This document shows, one piece after another, positions 10,748-24,374 of a DNA stretch of 64,000 bases (position 1 is the first letter of the stretch; each line of letters begins with the position of its first letter). The translations under genes were made by a program, and so were the position numbers. The notes under the pieces are model-generated. The model saw nothing but the letters and a program-made list of their open reading frames with translations. It searched no databases and was not told where the DNA came from. This stretch comes from Auanema rhodensis (lineage: Eukaryota > Nematoda > Chromadorea > Rhabditida > Rhabditidae): NCBI GenBank assembly GCA_964057225.1, contig OZ059896.1:16132501-16196500 (forward strand), written 5' to 3'.

Positions 10748-13479
10748 TTAATTAAAATATCCATAACCATTTGATGGGGGTACCGGAGCAAAACCTTGAG
10801 GTGGATAAGCGCCACCCTTAAAAAACCGATAAAGCTTCAAAGAAAACTTTTACCTACCATTGCATGTAGTGGAGCAGATCCATTCGGCCTAGAAGCTATG
10901 GGAATCGTCAAAGTTAGAGCTTCTGGAAACAAATCATGATAGGAATTCACGGGAACGTAATTTGCAGTGATAATCTGAAACATCATAATGAGTAAACGTA
11001 TATTAATGAAAATAAATAGGTAAAATAAACCAAAAAACTCTTACTTTTCCACTGAACCATCTTCCATGAAGAGCTGAGACACTCCTGTGAGCAATAACAA
11101 CAGAGGGGCATTTAACATAAACATTTCCCTGAGCACTGGCTTTATCTACATACACATGAAGTGCTCCTCCATTTTTGGCACACTCTTCGATAACATCCTG
11201 AAATACGCATATAAACAAAGAGGAATTCGAATAGCAATGTTATACCTGTCTAACATCATCTTCCCATGATGGTTCTACTTCCTTCGCAGGATCAAACATA
11301 TTGGAAAGCATAAAGCACTGGGTGGCAATAGAAGGGATAGTTGGGTCATGTTGCTGTGCTTGTTGTGTTTGAAGCGCTTGCTGGGCTTGATGAGGTAACT
11401 CAATTCCAGTTCCTTGAGCTAATTTTGCCATTAACTGTAATCGCCCACTTTGTCCACCGAGAGAAATGCCTTGCTTATCTTCGATAACGTCGTCTAAGCT
11501 CCTCTGTTTAGCTGACTCATCTTCCTTAAAACAAAATATTTGTTACAACGCAAATTAAATTATAACTTACGTCATCAACTATGCTGACACGAATATTGTT
11601 TCCTGCTAGTTCCAAGCCATTCAACTGTTCTGCAGCTTTAGTGCCATCTTCAGTCTTGGTAAACTACAAAAATCAAGTATTAAAAAAAAGTAACAAGAAT
11701 AACTAACCGTTACATATCCAACTCCAACTCCAGTGGCATCTTTACGAATTTTACAGTTTTGAATACGACCGAAAGGCTCGAAAATAGGTTCCAGCATGCT
11801 CTCGTTAATATTTGGGTGCAAGTTCGAAATTTGCAACTTGCAAGGTCCTTTGCTATTAGCCGGGCCAAATCCTAAGGCAGACCCAACTGTAGCAGTGGCA
11901 TTGGCAGCGCGATTACGCTCGGCGCAAGTTCTTTGAATAACCAACGGAGCTCCTGTAAGACAATTAATAAAAAATAATAAATATAAAACGAATGCTACCG
12001 AGCAGTTTCTGGCCATTTAGAGCTAATCCAAGGGAGACACTTTCTTCTTCCCAGAACTCAACATAAGCAATACCCTAAACAATATAAGTAAAAATGAAAA
12101 ATAGAATAGAGTACCTTTGATCTTCCAGTTCTAGAATCTGTAATAATACGGACATCTCTGACTGCACCAACTGAACTGAAAAACTCTTCAAGATCCCGAG
12201 GTCTTGTTTGTCTTGCAATCTAATATAATATGGTTAGGAAATAAATAAATTTACGAAAAAATAACCTGTAATATGAATAATGTTCTGTGATCTCTTTCTT
12301 CTGAAGACAGATCAGTTCTAGCACCTTTTGGAGGTGACGTACGAGCCGTAAATGGCATAACATCTCGACGCTCAGGACCTGGCAAACGTCCTAAAAGGGA
12401 TAAATTAGTAAAATAAAATAATTGAAATACTGAGTACTGACTTATAGGAGATCTTCTGTCACGGTGATCAATTACACGCGGTCTATCACGGGGATGTCTG
12501 TGCCTACGATCACGAGAACGGGATCTGAAATAGTTGAATTATATAAATATAAATATTTTTATTTAATACCTGGAACGTCTGTTATATGTTGGTCGTCGAT
12601 CACGACTGCGGCTTCTTCGTCTTTCGCGACTACGACTTCTTTTTCGGTCTCGGCTTTTACTACGGCGATCACGAGAGCGTGAACGCTTCTTACGGTCTCT
12701 AGATGAGCTTCTTCGGCGATCTCTGCTGGAACTACGTCTACGTTTTTTGCGATCCTCGCTGGGGGATCTGAAACAAAATAGTTAGAACAATTTTCTTCTG
12801 CTCTTTAGAAAATTTTCATTAAAAAAAAACAAAAATAAAACAAGTTGAATCTTCTAATGCTGACCAATAAGGACAACTCCATTGAACAACGCTTCGTGCC
12901 ATAAGCCTGCAACAAAGGCCCGCGACTTTTCTTCATTTTATTATTTCATTTGACAATTATTAAAACTGTTCGAAATGAAGAAAAGTCGCGTTCATGGCCT
13001 TGCAAGGACACGAGCGTACCTCGAGACGCTTCTTCAGACGACATCAGCAGAAAAGGAAGAACAGTGGAACAGCGCTTGTACAAAGGCTCTCGTTTAAAGG
13101 TCTACAACGACGAGCAGGTCTTACAAATGTGAAAAAAAAGTTCAAGATTTGCTTTTGAGAAACTTGATTAGATAATATTTTGAAATAAAGATGAATATTA
13201 CATTAATATTATACAACTTACCGACTACGATTTCGTCGTCCATCATCCTTATTCTCTTTAGAGTCCTGAAACATATTAGTATACTTTAGATTAACTGTTT
13301 CATATTTATATTTTTTATTGTCAATGTAATACATTCTGATTTGTTTTAATCGAAGATCTTCGAAACACCAAAAAAACCATCACCTCCATGATTCTAAAAT
13401 GAATATTAAATCAACTAACCACCTCTTCCGCCTTTTTCGGGTCTAGAGCATCTTCAAGAAGAGCATCGACGTCATCCAT
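10748..13479 (-). CDS. rbm-39: RNA-binding protein 39 (CAPER/RBM39) splicing factor
   Basis: Nuclear U2AF65-like splicing factor and coactivator. Starts MDDVDALLEDALDPKK (ATG 13477-13479). A long Arg/Ser domain follows (SRDRKKRSRSRDRRSKSRDR, about 12470-12770), then RRM1 with RTLFILQIARQTRPRDLEEF and SKGIAYVEF, and RRM2 with KLQISNLHPNINESMLEPIF and VGVGYVTF. A Gln/Ala-rich linker (LQTQQAQQ) leads to a C-terminal UHM-type RRM3 with the family's Arg-Trp-Phe motif in HGRWFSGK. The protein ends NGYGYFN, stop 10748-10750. Domain order and linker LSNMFDP match RBM39 throughout; length is about 470 residues, slightly shorter than the human protein. The intron between the acidic N-terminus exon pair and the RS exon holds a candidate autoregulatory poison exon. 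Confidence 0.92.
12921..12990 (-). repeat. 18-bp perfect hairpin in rbm-39 intron
   Basis: CGCGACTTTTCTTCATTT (12921-12938) is the exact reverse complement of 12973-12990, with a 34-nt loop. In rbm-39 pre-mRNA this forms a strong stem just downstream of the candidate poison exon. Flanking bases also pair imperfectly. Confidence 0.7.
13020..13101 (-). other. Candidate poison (NMD) exon of rbm-39
   Basis: Within the second rbm-39 intron a GC-rich 82-nt block is bounded by an acceptor (GTTGTAG before 13101) and a donor (GTACGC after 13020). Spliced in after the exon ending NRS with its two-base carry-over, it reads about 19 sense codons and then TGA; 82 is also not a multiple of three. Inclusion would therefore truncate the protein early. 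RBM39 and other SR-like factors are known to autoregulate through conserved poison exons. Inclusion in transcripts is not shown here. Confidence 0.5.
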
Positions 13480-14674
13480 GCTGGAAAACTATAAGCCTTT
13501 GAATATCTTCACAACCTCGATCACAATAGTTTCTTCGAAATCGAAAAGGAAAAGTAGCTTGCCCGCGAGCGTGTGATAACGTATTCGAAATGGCACCGTT
13601 TCGAGACCAAATACTTTTTAGTAATAGAGCGCGCTTCAAACAAAAATAATGCTGTTGCCTCATAAACCACAAAGTGAAAATAAAATTATTATTAACCGAA
13701 ATAAGTTAATTAGTTAATAGTGCTTTTAAATTAACAAAGCAAATGGAAATAAAATATTGCAAATAATCTTATAAGTAACTATGAAAAATTTATCTGTTTA
13801 AATTTATTATTTTCAAATTTTTATACAGAAAAGAAAGTTGTGAATAAAACTTGTATTTGACATTTTAAATGATTTCTCTTCCGATCCAGTCATAAAAACT
13901 GAAATATAACATCTTCCTGGTTGTTTGAAAAGCACAACAGACATATATGATTGTGAATCACTCTGTTCGACTTACAGGTCTACAATTTACTAGGTAGAGC
14001 TCGAAGCTGAAATTGAAAGAAATAATTGACTCAAATTGGTTATATTGCTTTGAAGCGAAATATATTGCTTCGAAACTCAACATATGTTAACTGAATCGGT
14101 GAAATTACTGATTTTTTCTTTTACTTTCCTAATTTTATATCAACATTAGCCCAGAGTGGTTGCTTTCCCAGTCAGGTTAGTTTACATTTCCTTTCCTTTA
14201 TGATTGCGAGAACAAAGTTTGTGCCCCGAATCATCTAAATCCAAACTATGAATGCATCGATTTTTTTAATTCTTTACCATTGATTTAAGTTTCAATAAGA
14301 TTTTTCTTCGTATTTTTATGGACTGTTATCACCAACTTACATTAATATATTGATTGCACTATCTGCTTATCCATAACTATCTTAAAAGACTCAGTAGTAT
14401 GACAACATATTTCAAAATATGATTTATTAATTGAAAAGTCTTAAATACATTCGCCTAAATAGCAGCCTTTGTTGAGCATATTGCTAAAAATTTTTTTAGA
14501 TTCAAATAAAAATTTTGTATACTGTCGCAATTCATTTGTCAGCCACGCAATTATACGTACTCCAAATGTTTTTTTAATATTTTTTTTCTATATATGCTTA
14601 TAAAGTTAATTTCTAATGTTTATACCGTACTTTATTGATGTGTAAATAAGAGTAAACACTATGTTTAGGGTAAA
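13480..14674. other. Divergent intergenic region rbm-39 / nischarin
   Basis: AT-rich, no gene recognised. TTTAG at about 14665-14669, a few bases before the nischarin ATG, could be an SL trans-splice acceptor. Confidence 0.5.
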
Positions 14675-17600
14675 ATGGCCCTCCTGGATATAGCTAATAT
14701 TTCTGCTCAAATGGACGATCATTTTAATGCTAAAATTCTCCATTATAAATTAGTGGATGACTCAAAATACGCTGTAAGTCTTTTTGCTCTCGTTTTTTTA
14801 CTCCGTCCTCTTCGGTTTTATCAAGTTTCATTTGTGATTACGGTATCTTTTGGAACACCTGCTTGTCACTTGAGTATTTATCAATTTTCTCTTAAAGTTT
14901 CGGTGTTAAATATGACTTCATTTCATATTTTTGAAGTTGTTTTGTTGAATATTTTAAAGAAAAAATGTTACTTTCAGGTATATAATATTCAATTAAATGT
15001 TGGTGATAATACATGGACCATCGAGCGAAGATATAGCGAGTTCGATTCCTATGACCAAGCAAAATTTGTTGATCGTAAGAAGTCTTTTTTACCACCGAAA
15101 AAGCTGGTGGGAAATATGGTGAGTTGCTTACAAACTTAATATTTCTAACGTTTGAAATGAATTTAGGACCCAGAATTCCTTGAAGAACGTAAACGTGAGC
15201 TTGAAAAATATGTTAGAGCAATACTGGAACTAGAAGTTTGGCATCAGAAACAAAAAGGAATCAATTCATTGTCCCTGCCTACTGCAAGGTTTTTCGATTT
15301 CCATCAATACGTAAGTTTTTTTGCTGCTTTGGGGATTTAAACTAAAAAAAGTATACACCATTGTCTGTGTATGCTTAGTCAGAACTTACTCACATCTTGA
15401 GATTTTGCCCTTTGAGTAGGAAGATTGTTTTGTGGTGGGTTGCGTTAAAATTCGAAAAAAAAACAAGAATGAAAACATAAGAACAACGTAAAGGTTTTAT
15501 TATTCTATACATTGACCGAAATACAATTGTTTAACATTATCAATTTTAAAAATGATCTTCTATTCAGTTTCCGTTGATTGATAATGACTTTTGTTTTTTT
15601 CGGCTTCAGAATGTCCGCGAATATTGACTCTTTAACAAAGCAATAAGTAAATATACAACATCAAATAATGGTATTCATGAGATAAACTCAAAGGAATTTA
15701 TGAAATAACACGTGGCGTTTTCTTGCCAGTTGATTTAGTTATCGTCATCAGTAGCATGATGAGCTGTAAGCTGGCCTCGGCTACCAGTTGCTCTACGTTT
15801 CATACGCCAGTACTGAAGCCTGGTCCACATTTCCCGGATAGCGAGATAGATCATGATAACGTTCTTGATTGAGAAAACAGAGAATTGATATCTGAAAAAG
15901 ATAACGTGTGTTCTAATAGTATTTCAATCCGCTTAGATTTATGTAATCAATTAACTTACTTCTTTCCCTTGTTTTCAACTTCGAGAAGGATGTAGAGATA
16001 GATACGAAGCCCAAGAACGGGTCCGTTGACCTGATAATATTCAAAAGTTAATTCATCGTTTCTCTTTTCAAATTTAACTTACAATTAGGACATAGATAAG
16101 AGCCCAGATTTTGTCACTAACTAAGAGTACCGTTGGGAATCTTCCAAAGCGAAGTCTCAGCAGAGTGAACGTTGGCATCACAAAGTTGACGCATACGATG
16201 CTCAAGATAGCAACATCAACCCAGAAATGGAGTTTCCATGTATCATTCTACAAATTGTGAAGTTTTACTAAGTTGATTTTGGGAAATCTCCAAATTTCAC
16301 GTTTTCATGCTAAATTTTCTATTTGGTCTCGTATATAATGACTATTTGGCGCTGGTAAGCTAAGATTTGCTTAGTGCGCAACCAACACAATATAACCTCT
16401 TCATCTTACAGTCTGACCAATAATTGAGGAACTCATATTACATAAGAACTCCGCTTTACTCCTTTTCTTTATAATATTTTGGTTGAAACTCACGAAGGAT
16501 TGCCAAAGGAGGTCCATAAAGTCAATGTTATCGATGAGATCAAGACAAATAGCTGTAGCAAGATAGGCGATGTACATTTGACGGGTGCTCATAAGAGGAG
16601 TATAATGGTGGGCTTCCAAAAGAAAAAGGAAAATTGGTGCCGAAAGCACAAGACCGAGCTTGAAAAGTTGATCATCGAAAAGCTTGTCATTGTTATCCAA
16701 TGGACCAGGTGGAAGCTATAATATGAGTTTTTGGCTAATCCCTGTTGTGCCTCTATTTATACCTCATGATAGAAAAGTCGGAAACATGCAGAGATTTTGC
16801 CCACTAACACCAACGAGTATACGAACCATCCAATCCATGCGTACTTTACTTTTCCATCTGAAAATTGTAATGTCTTAGTTGCCGTTCCCTCCAAAAAAAC
16901 TTGAATTTCTATGTTTTTCTGAGTCTTTCTTTCTTTTTTTGTATGTGTTAGATTAAACACTCACCAACACTGCATACTTCTTCCATTTGTGTCTGGTTGT
17001 GCTTTATAGCCAAAACTAGCAACCAGAGAAAAACAACAATAACTAGAGCATCGGCACCAATCCATGAATACCTGAAATTCAGGAAGAGTTTGTGCTTTTT
17101 TTTGCTTGAAAGTTTACCATATTCTGTCAGAAAGGACTGTCAAGTAGTAGTAATCAAGTAATCCTAATTGGATAATTACCAATGCAATGCAAATGACGAA
17201 CGATGAAATATCAAGGAAGCCTCGAATACAACGACCTAAAACAGCGGTTTCGTGAACAATTTTGAAAAATGACCTCTTTCGCGCTTCTTCGCCTCAATTA
17301 TATATTCAAAGTTGTTATTTACCTGGAATGACAGCCATAGTATGATATTTAGTAGGTGGAGCGAGGACTAGAGCTGTTTCTTCGGCTGAACCGTCACAGG
17401 CCTTGATAGGAAACTCGTCGTGCCCGTCGTAGTATTCTGAGTGCTGTATGAATTCGTCGCCGTTTTCCTCTACAACGTCTTCAATTAGATGACGAGGATC
17501 ACGGCCGGATGTATTGGCGTATTCAACTCCTAGAAAGATCATATTATATTGTTTTGTTTCCAAAAAAATAATTTAATAAACAAAAGACCTCAAAGTTCTT

Positions 17601-20600
17601 GCAGAAAAAACGCAGAATTATAAGAGAATGACTAATGTTTTGAATTATGAAAGCGTCCAAGAGGTCATTTTCATAAATTTTGGTTTAATATTATGGAAAA
17701 GAATAAAATCAAAATGTAATAAATGATAAAAAATGAGTTCCACTGATAGGCAGATGAAGCCTCTGTGAAATCAATTATGTATTATTCAGTTGTGATCTGG
17801 TTGGCTAAATCTGCTAGCCATTTTTACTTTTTGACGAATGCAAGTAGTTGCCTTTATTCGTTAATTGTAAGTCACTTAGCGAGAAAAAAACCAGATTTAT
17901 ATAATAATCGATTGGATCTACTCAAACTGTTGTATAACGTTGGGAAAAGCAACAGAAAGTTTAGCAGGTTAAACGTTTGAATAGAAGATTTCTTCTATGC
18001 TTGAGGAATATGAAGCAAAAATCTCTTCATGTGTTACCCAAACTGACAGGCTTGTAGAAAGTGAGAGAGGGAGCATAAAAGAGTCTACCTGTCTCAAGAT
18101 GAGAAAAGAGCATTGTCAATCCGATTAGGGGAGAAAACGTTACTTGTACAAGCATTCTAACCGCGTGGCTTAGAATCAAAGCAAATAATCTGTTCTAAAT
18201 AGTTGGTGGAGAAGGTTTTTTTCGAATGATAATCCCAAAATTCAAGATATAATAATACCAAGCTAGCCGATTGATTAGCGTGCTCTTTATCAAAAGTTCA
18301 AATTGGCAAAAAATGGTAACACAAACTTTACGTTACCACAGCAAATGCACCAAAACAAAATTTTGTTTAAGAATTGAAATATCGTGTTATAAGGTCAAAT
18401 TTAGTAGCAGAGAATGAATGAGGGAACGCTAGATAAGAAAGAGTTGAATTGACTGAAGACACCCGTGCTTCGTTCACTCTCAGCCTACAATTATTTGAGA
18501 ATCGGCATGTAAACAAGCTCTGGGCTACTCACCCTTTAGATTCTCTCAGAGTACGCAAGAGACTACATAATCGAGTTGGATAGAGAGCGGATATGAAGAA
18601 AGAAGCAATCATCTCATTGAGATTTAGGAGGTTTTTCGATTATAGGTTTCAAAAAGAAGATAGTAGAGAGTGTGTGAATGTGAAAGATTAAGAATCTAAC
18701 TTGAAGAGTAAAACTCAACCGTGCGTAGCGACTGCAATATGCAGAATAAGTTTTTTCCACTCATGTACTTATCACATTTTATCTATTTTTTGAATAATTA
18801 TGTTTATAATCACAATAAAATAATTTTTTTTGTTTAAAAATAGAAAGTGTGTCCATGAGTTCTGGTTTATTAGTTGAATGTGGAAAAAAAGACGGCTGTT
18901 CAATGCTAACTCCTTGCTATGCCTTGGCTTCTTGTTCGTCGCAGTTTGTTGTTGTTTTGTTGTTAAAAATAAAAAAAATTGCAGAAGGAATATATTCAAC
19001 TTGGTTTGTGCAGAAAGGAAGAATCTATCTTAAATGTTGATCATCTTGTGAGCTCTTTATAGCTGCTAAAGGGTCATTTGGTCAATTCTAAAGAATTGTT
19101 GAGTTTTCATGAAGACAATAAATTTTCACAATAGAGCCAAAGGCTTCAACAAACAAGTCAGTATTTCCAGTACTAATGCCGACCAGCAAGCTAGCTCTGT
19201 TGTCTTATTAAGCCAGTTGGTAAACCATATGTTTATGGGTTAACCTGATTATTATATTGATTAGAAATCCAGCTTTAATCATTATAAATTTGTTTACACC
19301 TCTTTTACCTGGCTCTCTAGCCTAGTATCAAGCGTTTTAATTATGCAGATTCGCTGAAGGATTATCGCCTAAAGAGAGGAACTGGACCATCTGCCCCCGG
19401 TTAACAAGAGATATAGCTCCTACGATTGACTGACTGCATAGCTGGTACCAATAAGAGGAAGCTAGGGAGATTGTATGCGCGAACGACCCCATCCGCCTCT
19501 GCCATGCAGCCTTCTGTCATGGCAATATATGGATTGGAGGCTGTTTGCTGCAGAAAACATGATTTTCGACAGAAAAATGCTTTTCTACATGCATTTCTTC
19601 GACATGTGTTCTAATAGTTTCTGTCAGATTTAATGCAAATCATGATTAAGCATGGTATTTGAATATGTTACTCACGACTACGACGGAATGATTTTCGAAA
19701 ATAGTCTTTTATGAAAAGTGAGCCCGACTTTGCTCGTTTTCCTATTTATCCTAGTATATTGTTTTCTACTTTATTTATTCCAAAATTTTAAAAAAGAACG
19801 AAATAAAATTCTCAACTAAAGCCGCTAGAAAGGAAAAAACGGCCTGATAGATGGATGGGTAGCAAAGTATGCGATAAGGAAAAATTTGTGGAACATAAAC
19901 AATCTTTTTCGTGACAGTGGCTGAAGTTCTATTGCTTTTACGAAGGTTTGCTTGTCAAAAGTAACTCCTGAGCTTCGTAGATTGTCTGGGAAGTGATGGA
20001 TCTCGTTGATTGTTCTGACGGTGGTCGTCAGTCAGAGATGCTGGTCTGGGATTGACGACAACGATGACGATAAAAATGATTTGGACTTGGTCGTATCGTT
20101 ACTTACGAAAAACGAAAAGATGGGCGAAGAGTAATTTGGAAATGTTTCGGAAAACCTAATGATCAATGGACCGGGTAGTACAAAGAGCAGCAAATTGGTA
20201 TTCGGAAAAGACAAAATTGCAAGTCTAAGGCCTGTGCCGATGTTATGGTTAACTGGCTCGCTCCTTCTGTTTGCTGTTGACGCTATAAGACGATTAGATT
20301 GTTAATGGACCTAAGGAGATCCGTATACAGTGTCAATATATTCTACGATTTTCAGTTAATAACTACTGAGCCTTAATGAGGGCAGTTTTTCTGTAAAAGG
20401 TGTTGATTCTATAAGAGAGAAGAAGAAGGAAATATTACTATTGAACGATAAAGATGTCATAGAATGAGAAGAAGAATAAGCGAAATATGAAAATTTGAAA
20501 CGGAAAATATTTGGAAAGATTCATCTACATAGAAATTACGACATTCATGTTTCATGGTAGTAATCCCTTCCAAACGACTACCGATTGAAGATATGTGGGT

Positions 20601-23600
20601 TTAGTTCTATATAACAACCTAAAAGCTAGGAACGGCCGTAGGAAGACATTTGTTTCTTCTTGATATATAGGCTAGTCATATGAGCTTCGGAATTTATGAA
20701 TACTGAATGATATAAGAGGAAAATTTGCAGTACAACAAGCTAGTTTCTAAGTTGATTTGAATTAGAATTAGGTAGTTTTATCTTGAAATAGCTATAGCGA
20801 TATTAGAATACACAAAGAAAAATACTAAAAAGCAGTAAAGTGAATAACCCACCTCCGATGTCCATAGAAGTTCAAACAGACGAGGATGATAGCTGTGCCG
20901 CAGGATGAACCTGCTTGTCTCTAAGTTGTTTGTATGTGCTGTCAACAACAACAGCTAGCAGTAATTAATGTTCAGCACAGGCTGAAGAAAGAAGCTGATA
21001 GATCGTTAGTGAAAAAGAGAGAAAGAAAGAAGGAGAATGAGCTGAAAGATATGAATAACAGGAGGCAGATAGCCGGCTGGATGGGCGGATCGAAATGACC
21101 TAAGGATAGCTCTAATTTGGCAATGAGCCAGGCTGCCTAGTAAGTCGGATCAGAGGATGGGAGGCACACACACAGCAGCAGCAGGCGTGGACAGAAGGAG
21201 AAAGAAAACAGCAAAAGATGGAAGAGGCGGAGAGAGAGCCACAGTTTGCATCAGACGAGAGAAGACATAGCATGATAGTTGCAGAAAGAGAGAGGAAAAG
21301 AAGAGGAGTAGAGGTCAGATGGGCACGCCCTCTAGGTTCTGACCGGCTTCGTTCCGGTCTTGAACCCGAAGCAGGCACTCGTTGGGGACAGCATGTGAAT
21401 GCCACCTAATCATGTTTCCGAAGAGCTTTGTTTTCCGGTTCATCTTGGATCCTCAGAAATGGTTATATGAGTCAGGGTCTCTGAATTTGACTTCATCATG
21501 CCATATCCTAGAATAAGCGTGCTATGCTTTAAACCAAGTTGGGATACTTGAGTTATAAAATACATGAATATATTGCGCTTGTTCTCAAGATGAATTAGTA
21601 GGAAGCAGGCCGTCATTTACCAGTCTGACTGCAACTAACGACAGCCGGTCGGCACCGCTTTTATTCTGTACCCCCCGAATGATCATTTGGGGGTAAAGTT
21701 GACGACGACTTCATGACGATAACTCGTTCATCTGTTGCTCGGACGCTATGCGTGACACGATGGTTTCTCATAAAGAAAGAAGCAGCTTGGAGAGGCTATC
21801 AGTTTATAAACGTTGATGAAACCCATTTGGATAGTGTTGCCTTTTTGAGTGTTGGCATAGCTGTCCATATAAGAGAACGATGGATGCATCCAGGTAAACA
21901 GAAAGCCATCTGTTCATGAGCTCATCGACTCAATTGTGTATGCAGAAAGCGATTAACATCAGTAATGTTTTGTAACCTTTGTGGGATATTCTGTATCTGG
22001 CGGTAGATGTGCTGTCAGCCGGAAAACCAGAACATCGCGATTGTTGGTACTTCCATATTGCGATGTAAATTTGTCCAGTGAAGTAACTAACTAGCTAAAC
22101 TAGACGCTACATATGTACTCCTGAGAATGATATCAGCTCTTTCTCAGATATGCCGCTATATAAAGCCTAGGGAGAAATTAATACTAATGAATGAACGACG
22201 AACATGGCGATTAGATTCCCTCGGGAAGTGTGTACAGAGCTTAGCAGATATTTGTTAGTTTTGGCTTTCTAGCTAAATCCAGATTTGGCAAAAAGTTCAA
22301 ACGCAAGTTCTGCTACTGAACAAAACATAAAAAAACAATGTTGTCGATTGTGTGGCGAAAGAAAGAAAATAGAATAGTTTGAGTTCCTGCTCAGCATTAT
22401 TATAACATTATACTTGGTGTTCGAAAGTCAAAAGATCCGGATGGCGAGTTGTGAGCGAAAATGAAGAGGAATAACTCATGTGTTGATGCATATACAACTG
22501 AGTGGTTCCGTCAGTTCGTATTCATGGCTATTGAGAAATTAAATGTGCCAGACTACTCTTCTCGGCAACTCTTATACTTGCCCGTTTTCTCTTATTCTCC
22601 ATCCTCTATCAATGTTGCCCGGTCATCCAGTAAGCTGCTTCATTACATGTGATGCTGGTGGCTCTTGTTCCAAAAACCTCTTATCTTCCATTTTATGTCT
22701 ATATTCAGTTATGCGCTTTCAATTGCAGTTATGCGAAAAGATGTGGTAAAGGGAAAAGTAATTTTAGTCGTCATCTGCTATCGCGATCATATTGCTCTAT
22801 CAATTTGGCACCATCCTTTTTCCCATCTCTTCGAATTACATAATCTTAGCTTTATAAGAGCTAGAGGCATAATAGAATATGCCTGACCGTATATGAAGCT
22901 AGTAAATGGCTTTGAACTGTATAAGGATAGGTACCCTGTCCTGATTCAGCCATTCTCGTTTGCATCTTGACACTATGTCGTATTAAGAGACGAATTCATC
23001 TCTTAATAACTACTTCAACTCTACTGAGCAATCTTATTATTCGATTTGGAGGTCGAAGGTGTTGTCCTTGTTGAAGGTTGCAAGATAACACCCTCAATGA
23101 GCTCATACGATAGTCTGTGAGCTCAAATGTTAGATTTTTTTTACGCCGAGCACTGATCGCAGTCTAACTGCCAACAGAAAGAAATGAGCAGAATACACTA
23201 GCCATGTTTGTATTCTGTTTTCAAATGACAATATCGACCATTTGTGCTCTCATCCTAATGCCATTGTCTTAATAAGGAGTCATCTGTCGTTAGAATGGAA
23301 GGTGTCGCCCGCGATGTATAGCGAAATACAGTGAACCGTGAATAGAGCTGACAGACGAGGCAGCAACAGAATGAGCGTGAGAGATCGCCCAAAGAGACGA
23401 ATCAATGGCATAGAGGGGTTCCTAACGTTGTCTGCAAAGAAACAATGGCAGGCTGCTGCTTGATAATTGGAGCTAAAGCTGGCTGGATCGAAATGATTGT
23501 GTAGCATGTTGTAGTTAGAATACGCTTAGAAGATATGGACAGTGTGCTGCTGACTATGCATGCTTGCTGATGAAGGGAGACTTATGCTGCAGAGGAAAGA

Positions 23601-23962
23601 CCAGTCGTTGATGATTGGGTGGGATGTGGAAAGATGAAGAAGAGAGAAGACAGAAATGCTGGATACTCTCAACAAAAGAAGCTACAGTTATTCTTCCAAA
23701 GAGAAAATGGAATAAGAGGGCTTTGGAAGAAGAGGATAGAAAGAAGACAGGGAGGTCAACGGATGTGAGGGTCGACTCGTTGAGGTCTATTTATAAATCA
23801 TAGTAATTGTTGTCTTTCACAATTGTAGTACACCGTATCAATGTTATTATGAATATGTATATGTGAATAATGGATAGAAGATGAGATGAAGAGAAACGAC
23901 GACAATCCTATTGAAATTAACTAAATTGGATTGGATTGCTACACATACAACATTGCAATTCA

Positions 23963-24001
<39 letters not shown>

Positions 24002-24333
24002 GTATGCATTATAATATTTATTTTCATACTTTAAACCAGGAAGAAAAACAAAAACAACAAAAACAACAAAAACAGATAAAACTTTTCATTTTGTTCTTTT
24101 CGAGACCTTTTTCTTCTTTTTCACATTTCAAATTGCTGCCAATGGAAAAAAAGGTATCAGTTGTGTGACTGAAAGACATTTTTCTTATATGGCCATTTGT
24201 GAAATGGTAGTTAACACCTTTGAATTACAAACGAATTCAAATGAAATAGCACATTAATGCAAATGAAAGTATGGGAATATTGGAAAAAGAGCTAACTCTT
24301 AGTTGATCGCTAAAGTTGATGCTTAATTGTAAG

Positions 24334-24374
<41 letters not shown>

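Noticed and set aside
12950-13132. Plus-strand open frame of about 60 codons antisense to rbm-39
   Set aside because: It lies over the candidate poison exon and hairpin of rbm-39, has no homology or promoter, and its openness is explained by the antisense GC-rich block.
21112-21409. Overlapping open frames on both strands at about 21.1-21.4 kb
   Set aside because: They arise from purine-rich low-complexity DNA in the large intron. The translations are Ser/Cys- or Arg/Glu-biased with no domain.
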